A DNA stretch of 64,000 nt from Latrodectus hesperus (taxonomy: Eukaryota > Arthropoda > Arachnida > Araneae > Theridiidae): the NCBI GenBank assembly GCA_037975125.1, contig CM075862.1:77171960-77235959 (forward strand), given 5' to 3'. Position numbers and translations under genes: made by a program. Numbering within the stretch: the stretch's first letter is position 1; each line of letters starts with the position of its first letter. The notes beneath the pieces were generated by a model. It ran no database searches, was not told the origin of the DNA, and worked only from the letters and a program-made list of their open reading frames with translations. Of this stretch, positions 58,097-64,000 are shown in pieces.

Positions 58097-60352
58097 TTAA
58101 TTATAACGTTTCTGTGTATATTTTTAAAGAAATATTTGAGTTCCAGGAAATTAACTTATTAACATGAAAATTAAATTGATTTGTTTTGTCGAAGACATCA
58201 ATATATGTAATAGAATTATCAAAAGTGATAAATAAATCCAGAAATTCTGTTTCAGTTTCAAATAAATTAGTTTTAATTAGAGAAAGTTCTTAAGGGTAAA
58301 TAGTTTTAGAAATATCTTCAAATTTTAAATTGTTGAAAATAATAAAATCTATGTATCGGAAAGCAAAAGGATATTGATAAAAGAAGTTTTTTTCGAAATA
58401 ATGTAGAAATAAATTTGCCAGTGTACTAGAATAATTGGATCCCTGTGGAATTCCACAATTTTGAATAAAAATATTTTCACCGTTAAATATAAAATTATTA
58501 TAAATACACATTTTAACTAAATTATTCCAGTATTCAAAATTAACATATTTAAAAAGTTCCTATAGTCCTGATAATAAAGGTGTAGTACATCGTTTAATTT
58601 ATCAATGGGAATACTAGTAAAAAAGTTTTAAAGTCAAAAGAATTAACACAATGAATATTATATTTTTGATAAAAAAATCCAAAATAGGCTTATTATTATT
58701 AATGATCCAAGTGGCTTCTGATTTAACAATATTGTCTAATATAATATTAAGAAATTTAATAAAAATTATTCCAGGTTTATTCATGTAGGGGATTTAGTAC
58801 CACAGGTGATAAATCTAAACTTTTTAGGAATGAATGTTAAATAAGGAAACTCTAATTTATAGTTGTTAATATTTAAAAGTTTATAAAACCCAAGGATTTT
58901 CTTATTAATGATATTAACTGTGGAGTTGAAACGTTTATATGTGCTGGAATTTAATGTCGCATTATCATTTATAAATCTAAACAAAATTTCTTACAAAAAA
59001 TGCGTAATTATTAGAGGCTTTATCTACTGGCGTAATGATAAAGTTATCTTCTAGATTATTAATGGCTGGTTTAAATGGACCAAGCTCAATACCAGGAAAT
59101 GTTAAATTATTACCAAAAATAAATTCCTTAATTTTATTAAAAAGTTTAGACTTCCAGACTGTAAAAATTTCAATAGATATATTATAAAAATTTGAAATTT
59201 TAAAGATAAATGATTCAATATTATGTGTGTGTAAAATTACTTTAATTATTTTAAATCTATTTAGTTGAAAAACTGGTCTATATTTAGTCCCTTTACTTAA
59301 TATTTCTTTTAATTTAGGGTCATTGACAATGTTTAAATCACCTGTAATAATATGACCGAAATCAGTGTTAATAAAACTTTTTAATTCATTATTATGACAA
59401 ATACACTTAAAGAGTTTTCTAGATGGAGATATTTTTGCAAAATTGATTATAATTAAAGACTACGTCCAAAAGGAATATCATAAGAAAAAGCAAGTTTGAC
59501 AATAACATCTTCTATGGGAAAAATATTATACAAATCATTAACAAAACTATTTAATTTAGTATTATCAAACTTGGGATGCTGAAAATTAATTGTGAAATTA
59601 TGTAATCTAATATTTTTCTTAATTTTAACACATCTGTATTTAAATAGGTCATAAAATAAAAACTTAAAATGCTGGTTGTTGAAATTTATATCGTTTAAAC
59701 ACGAATAAAAATTTACAATCTCTATATCAGTCATTTTCATTATGAATACTTTACAAGGTAGCCAATTATAAGTACTTGAGAAGGAAGATTCCAAATTATA
59801 AATTTTATCCAAATAAAACTCAAAATTATTTTTAAGATCTATGTTAATGTAAAATTTTAAAATTTTCGTCCACCTCTTTTAAATCTTTTAGTTTCATAGT
59901 AATTATTGTGAAAAAATACAAAAGAATTGCTATTAGAATAGTTAATAACTTTGCCATTAAATAATTCATTTAGACCTCTCCTACTATTCTCATATATAAA
60001 TTCAATCTGATTTGCTCTGACATTTGTATTATGTATTTTTCTATAGTATTTATTTTTTCTGGTGTACTTATGTTTCATCTATTGTGAGTATTTTTACTTG
60101 TCTGCATACATATTTACTCTAATTTTTTAACTAAGTTCTTTTAATGCGAGCACTCTTCGGGGGAATTGATCGAAGATATTTAGACATTTGTCCTTCGAGC
60201 ATGTCAGAAAAGAATGATCATTTTGCATAGCTGGCCATCTCCCTCCTGATGAAGACGTGGTCCCTATGCCTTCTTCATGTCATTTGCATCATAGATTTTA
60301 GTATTTTTCCCATTTTATATTCCTGGTTTCAATAATTTTCATGTTTTATCTT

Positions 60353-60376
60353 TTATATATATATATATATATATAA
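60353..60376. repeat. Short (TA)n tract
   Basis: Terminates the 5' arm of the Penelope-like element. Confidence 0.9.
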
Positions 60377-60418
60377 TATTAAAATAAACAATACATTTTC
60401 CATATTTTCTTATAACTA

Positions 60419-61905
60419 CACTGCCTGACATTGAAAATGCTATACCAAGAAGGAGTTGCCAGAAAGTGACCAAACTCGGCAAACACTGAGAGAGAGAGAG
60501 AGAGAGAGCAACGAACAATAACTGATCTGTATTTTGAAGTGATATGCATTATACAAAGCGAGAACAGGGTCAGGCCAGTAGGTTGAAACAGCGATGTTGG
60601 AGGTCCCTGAATTATACCTAAGGTTAGCAGGATTCATCCCCCAATCATCGTGAGTGAACCGTCGCCCACTGCCCGGCGCTTCGGCATTTATTGAAATTCA
60701 AGCTTCTACAAAGAAAGGTTTTAAAGGCTTCTACGCAGCAGAGCTCTGTATTGCAGATTCGTACCTTTAATGTTAGTACACATATGTTGGTTACAAACAA
60801 TTGATGTTCAAAAGAGAATACATAGATATATATAGTTAACAATTAAATAACAATTACTATTGAATACAAATAAAATTAAACGTAGTAAGGAAGAAGAGAA
60901 GAAAATTGGATAGGTAGTTCATGTGATAGTCCACATTTGTTATTAGATATGAACAGTTAACGTGTTAGTAGAACCATCGTCGACGGCGATACACGAAGCA
61001 AAAAGTCTATCCACAGAGTGAATCAGAGTACAAATAGCATCCTGAGGAATAGATCTTTTTCCCTGTCAACCATTTGCCAAAGTGCGTCTTCTGAAGAAGG
61101 CTGTGGCAGGGTCTGCAATCATATCCCAAACGTGTTCGCTTTGTGCGAGATTTGGTGAGCATGGTGCGAGGGAAACAGCTGTACACCTTGCACAGCATGT
61201 TGGCTGGTGCGAAAAATGTGCCGTCGGGAGTTATCCTGCTATTAAAAGGCACTGGACAGCCCTGGAGGTAGGGGAGTGTCAGCAGCACATCATCCATGTA
61301 ACGTTGGGCTGTCATAGTGTCGAGTATACGAACAAAAGGTGATTTAGAATCGTACGCAATGGCGCCTCAAACCATGATGCCGCGTTGTCACGTGGTGGGA
61401 CGTTCGAAAATTGCTACAGGGTTTTAGACCTTTCTCCACGACACACTCGTATGCGGTCACTATCACTAAAGGAACAGAATCGTGACGTAAAGGAACAGAG
61501 AAAACGATCTTGTGTCATTCTGTCATCCACATTGCTCTAATTTGGTCACCATTCCAGACGTTGATATCTATGCTGAGGGGTCTATGGCAGTCTTTATAAC
61601 GGATACCGTCAGCGCAGGCCACTAGCAACTAATCGATTGAAAATGGTTCTGTTCAATAGGGGAGCATCCTTGCATAAGCTGCTGAATTTCGGTGGATGAG
61701 CTTTGCGGGGCAGACACCGCCTCTCGTCGGACGTATCGATGCATGCGTGCTGATGTCACTCAGGCTGCACCCCATAAGCGTTCCACAGTTCCTTGTTCCA
61801 ACCTTATTCGTCACAGAAGGTGCAATGTCGACGCATCCAAGTGTCTGTCAGCTACAATTTGGTCTGTAAGGACCATCTGCCTTTCTCAATCTGATCACCA
61901 ATTAA
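60419..61905 (-). mobile_element. Decayed Tc1-like transposon, right end lost
   Basis: The left end CACTGCCTGACATTGAAAAT, followed by GCTATACCAAGAAGGAG, is a Tc1-like terminus preceded by TA. A (GA)n run of about 28 bp lies at 60487-60508. The coding side is on the minus strand; the matching right terminus was not found near 61905, so the 5' end of the element is truncated. Confidence 0.75.
61007..61905 (-). pseudogene. Tc1-like transposase, heavily decayed
   Basis: Minus-strand fragments in shifting frames: AVSAPQSSSTEIQQLMQ, RYQRLEW followed by a decayed KIVFS region, DTMTAQRYMDDVLLTLPYLQ, then QDNSRRHIF (second catalytic Asp kept) and LPQPSSEDALWQMVDRE toward the C-terminus. The order is that of Tc1 transposases. 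The first Asp and the Glu regions are unreadable. A different subfamily from the copy at 36808. Confidence 0.78.
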
Positions 61906-62069
61906 TTTTTAAATATTTATAGAATAGAAAGTCTTTTGTTAGAATGGTGCATAAAGTTTGAATCTGAGAGCGAAATCCAATTCTGATATTTATTTTATCA
62001 CTTTGTCATGGCTCAAAATAATGAAATAGTTGGCTTACTTGGCAATTTTTTTAAAATGTTTTTTTCTTG

Positions 62070-62215
62070 CAAAAATTATTCAATTTGAACGAAACCTACA
62101 GTTTAAGATGGATTCCGAGCTACTATAATTATCCACATCCGAGGTTGGAATCGAATCCACGAATATTGATCAAAAGATTTTAACTCTTTTCATTGGACTT
62201 TCAGCTGTCCATTGT
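62070..62215 (-). mobile_element. SINE family F, decayed
   Basis: CCTACAGTTTAAGATGGATTC, cut here to its order: tail-side GAACGAAACC, body GATTCCGAGCTACTATAA, B-box complement GGAATCGAATCCACGAAT, then a poor A-box side. Confidence 0.7.
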
Positions 62216-62408
62216 GTTTATTGGATATGGTAAGCAATTTGAAAAGTGAGCCCAATACTCGTCGTTTGGATTCCTTATTAATATTCACTAAGAGTTGAGG
62301 ACCTAAGCACCAGGTGGCATCCCTGATGCAAAGAAGAAACAAAATGGTAGATTGACAAGCATCAAACAAAATAATTTTAATGAAATTTTTTATTTATATT
62401 ATTTATTT

Positions 62409-62500
62409 TGATTAATTTGATTTTAAAAAAAATCAAATTTGATTTTCAAATTTCAATCAAATTTCAATCAAGTTTGATTTTCAAAAAATCAAATTAATCA
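62409..62500. repeat. Palindromic TTTGATTT/AAATCAAA cluster
   Basis: Outer arms TGATTAATTTGATTTT (62409-62424) and AAAATCAAATTAATCA (62485-62500) are exact complements; between them the word AAATCAAA or TTTGATTT recurs several times with TTTCAATCAAA repeats. Confidence 0.75.
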
Positions 62501-63141
62501 TTACGGAATAACCTTTTTTTATCAGAAGTCTAATGTGAAGGAAATTTTGGTAACAACAAACAATATTATATTCTTGATTTTTAAGAGAATTCTTTTGTTT
62601 AGAAATAAATTTTTTTTATTTTAATTGTTTGTATTACATGTAAAACATTCCAATATGTTTTATTTTATTAAAAATGCACTAACCTTTTCAGTGCACAACT
62701 CTTAAAAAATGTATGACAATTTAATTATAATTTGCATTCATGTAGGATTTATTTTTACACTGACAGTTAGTTTTGAACTCTGTCTCTATAAATATATTAA
62801 GTCTCAGTCTGTTTCTGTAAATATGTTAAAAATAGATTTAACAGATTATTAATCATGTTTATAAGTGTATACCTAATATTATTTATCTTTTCCTACAATT
62901 TTTAAATTTTAATGCTAATTTGTTACAAATTATTTAACTGATAATAACATTTATACGGAATCAGATAAAGCAATGGCATGCATAGCGACACCTATTGTAT
63001 GAAGACAGTAGAAATTCAAGTAAGCCATTTATTATGTTAATGAGTCACATTAAAAGGCAGGTTTTTATAAATTTTTCTAATGATAAATGACAAATTAGTT
63101 TTATGAATCCTTCTCCATGTTAATATAGATAGACCTCTACG

Positions 63142-63142
63142 A

Positions 63143-63193
<51 letters not shown>

Positions 63194-63194
63194 A
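63142..63194. repeat. (TA)n microsatellite
   Basis: TA repeats with one TACA interruption. Confidence 0.95.
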
Positions 63195-63325
63195 ACGAAT
63201 ATTTCAAACAATATGCTACTGTTTTGATTTCATTAAACAGTAATGAGATCGAGTTACTGTACTCATTTGAAAAGAGCAAAAATAGAAATCATGGTAATTT
63301 TAATCTTGTTAGTTTTATGAAATTA

Positions 63326-64000
63326 ACAGTTGGCAAAAAAAGTATTAGAACAGTAGTAAATTTTAAGTTATCAAGGTAATAAAACGAAACATTTGTTACA
63401 TAGTATTAATGACACATAGTATTAGTCACACATTATTATCACATAGTATAAGCATTTATGTACACATAGTACATAAATGCTTATATAGTACATAAGCATT
63501 TGTCACATAGAAGCATTTGTCACATTATAAATGTTATGTTTTGTCACATAGCATTTGCCACATAGTATATCAATACTTTTACATGAGTAATTATGTAATA
63601 CTTTTACATAATTACTCATGGAGTAAGAAACAAAAATTTAGAATCAATAGGATTTAAAAAATTAAAATAAAAGAAGATTGGCACACACACATTGCAAAAA
63701 AAGTATTAGAACATCGGACTTCAATATTGAATCATACATAAAATAACTAAAAATTCAAACGTGATACTAATACTTGGTAAGCAGTTTTCTTGTTAAAATT
63801 ACTGCATCCAGACGTCTTTGCATAGATTCCACCAAATATTTGGTGACGTTTGATGACATGATGGTCCATGCATCTTGCAACGCTTGTTTGAAACTTGCTT
63901 TACTTGTTATTGGGAATTTTCTCACTTTTTAATCCAATAGATGCCACAAATGTTCTATAGGATTCAGGTCTGGGGACTGTGGGGGAGTTACCAATCTTCA
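63326..64000 (-). mobile_element. Tc1-like transposon with IR/DR-type end, cut by window
   Basis: Outer terminus ACAGTTGGCAAAAAAAGTAT at 63326, preceded by TA. A second copy of the motif (GCAAAAAAAGTATTAGAACA) lies inward at about 63694-63713 in the same direction, like the direct repeats inside the inverted repeats of IR/DR Tc1 elements. Between them are CACATAG-type repeats and two strong hairpins. The transposase reads leftward from beyond 64000. Confidence 0.85.
63767..64000 (-). pseudogene. Tc1-like transposase C-terminus, one stop
   Basis: Minus strand, partial at the window edge. It reads PPQSPDLNPIEHLWHLLD, an in-frame TAA, then KVRKFPITSKASFKQALQDA, WTIMSSNVTKYLVESMQRRL and the natural stop at 63767-63769. 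NPIEHLW carries the catalytic Glu. Apart from the single TAA the frame is open, so this copy is younger than the one at 60419. The N-terminal DNA-binding part and both Asp residues lie beyond 64000. Confidence 0.88.

Larger units (their letters stand above)
56991..60078 (-). pseudogene. Penelope-type reverse transcriptase, broken
   Basis: Minus strand, from an N-terminal segment with NQIEFIYENSRRGLNELFNG through NTDFGHIITGDLNIVNDPKL, KGTKYRPVFQLNRFKI and FIITPVDKASNNYAFF (finger-region motif), to the RT motifs GIPQGSNYSSTLANLFLHYF and FRYIDFIIFNN. The catalytic YxDD box reads YIDF, so the second Asp is lost. Downstream come TEFLDLFITFDNSITYIDVF and, beyond the piggyBac insertion, NELNRIYNICNNYESTKNQI, ending at the stop 56991-56993. 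Many frameshifts and stops. Without the piggyBac insert the frame continues directly across the TTAA. Function lost. Confidence 0.65.
56190..60372 (-). mobile_element. Penelope-like retroelement with inverted arms
   Basis: The minus-strand body encodes a reverse transcriptase. The 5' region (minus, 59985-60372) recurs in inverted orientation beyond the 3' end (plus, 56190-56735), with shared words such as GAATTTATATATGAGAATAG and ATGCTCGAAGGACAAATGT. Inverted copies of the 5' region at the 3' side are characteristic of Penelope-like elements. A piggyBac element sits at 57103-58096. No GIY-YIG endonuclease motif was recognised, so the assignment rests on RT style and end structure. Confidence 0.65.
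61921..63325. other. Non-coding AT-rich stretch
   Basis: No gene seen. It includes a decayed SINE-F, a palindromic cluster and a (TA)n tract, listed separately. Confidence 0.6.

Noticed and set aside
60200..60275. CTGATGA word in the PLE arm as a hammerhead ribozyme core
   Set aside because: It lies on the strand opposite to the element's sense, and no GAAA box or NUH cleavage site follows at stem-compatible distance.

Overview
This is a eukaryotic, AT-rich, repeat-dense window, most probably from an arthropod and plausibly a spider (inference). Grounds: one coding exon with a splice donor, no operon-like gene packing, long AT-rich non-coding DNA, long (TA)n tracts, many tRNA-derived SINEs with clean target-site duplications (TSDs), and DNA transposons typical of arthropod genomes.

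The only convincing host gene is on the minus strand at 51,970-52,965: the first coding exon (332 codons) of the single arthropod Ski/SnoN-family SMAD co-repressor. It ends at a consensus GT donor in phase 0. No later Ski exon was recognised, so much or all of 1-51,969 is probably a very long first intron. The promoter side lies above 52,966.

Everything else is mobile DNA or its remains. DNA transposons: a Merlin element with a hAT element nested in its transposase (2,770-4,770); a fold-back mariner whose left part is an inverted copy of its own right end (30,840-31,606); a 32-bp-TIR element with a D-N-C-x-x-Q-N-K-N type transposase remnant (31,702-33,084); a Tc1-like element with intact ends (36,808-38,225); a mariner with a third-catalytic-residue change (39,150-40,404); a decayed Tc1-like copy (60,419-61,905); a Tc1-like element entering at the right edge with directly repeated terminal motifs (63,326-64,000); and a mariner tail (25,671-25,865). 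A Penelope-like retroelement (56,190-60,372) has inverted 5'-end arms and is split by a piggyBac element at TTAA; a separate copy of its 5' arm is at 25,885-26,392. Three LINE 3' fragments carry a CX2CX8HX3C knuckle.

At least six SINE families are present. Families A, B, C, E and F have tRNA-like heads. Family D has a head that aligns with the internal control region of 5S rRNA, yet shares its last ~120-140 bp with the tRNA-headed family C. Families C, D and E and two LINE fragments all end in an (AAC)n-type tail, suggesting a shared retrotransposition partner.

Several short GC-richer islands in the presumed Ski intron and upstream flank hold clustered CRE, E2F-like, X-box-like or E-box motifs and are candidate regulatory elements. 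No rRNA gene, functional tRNA gene or CRISPR array was seen.
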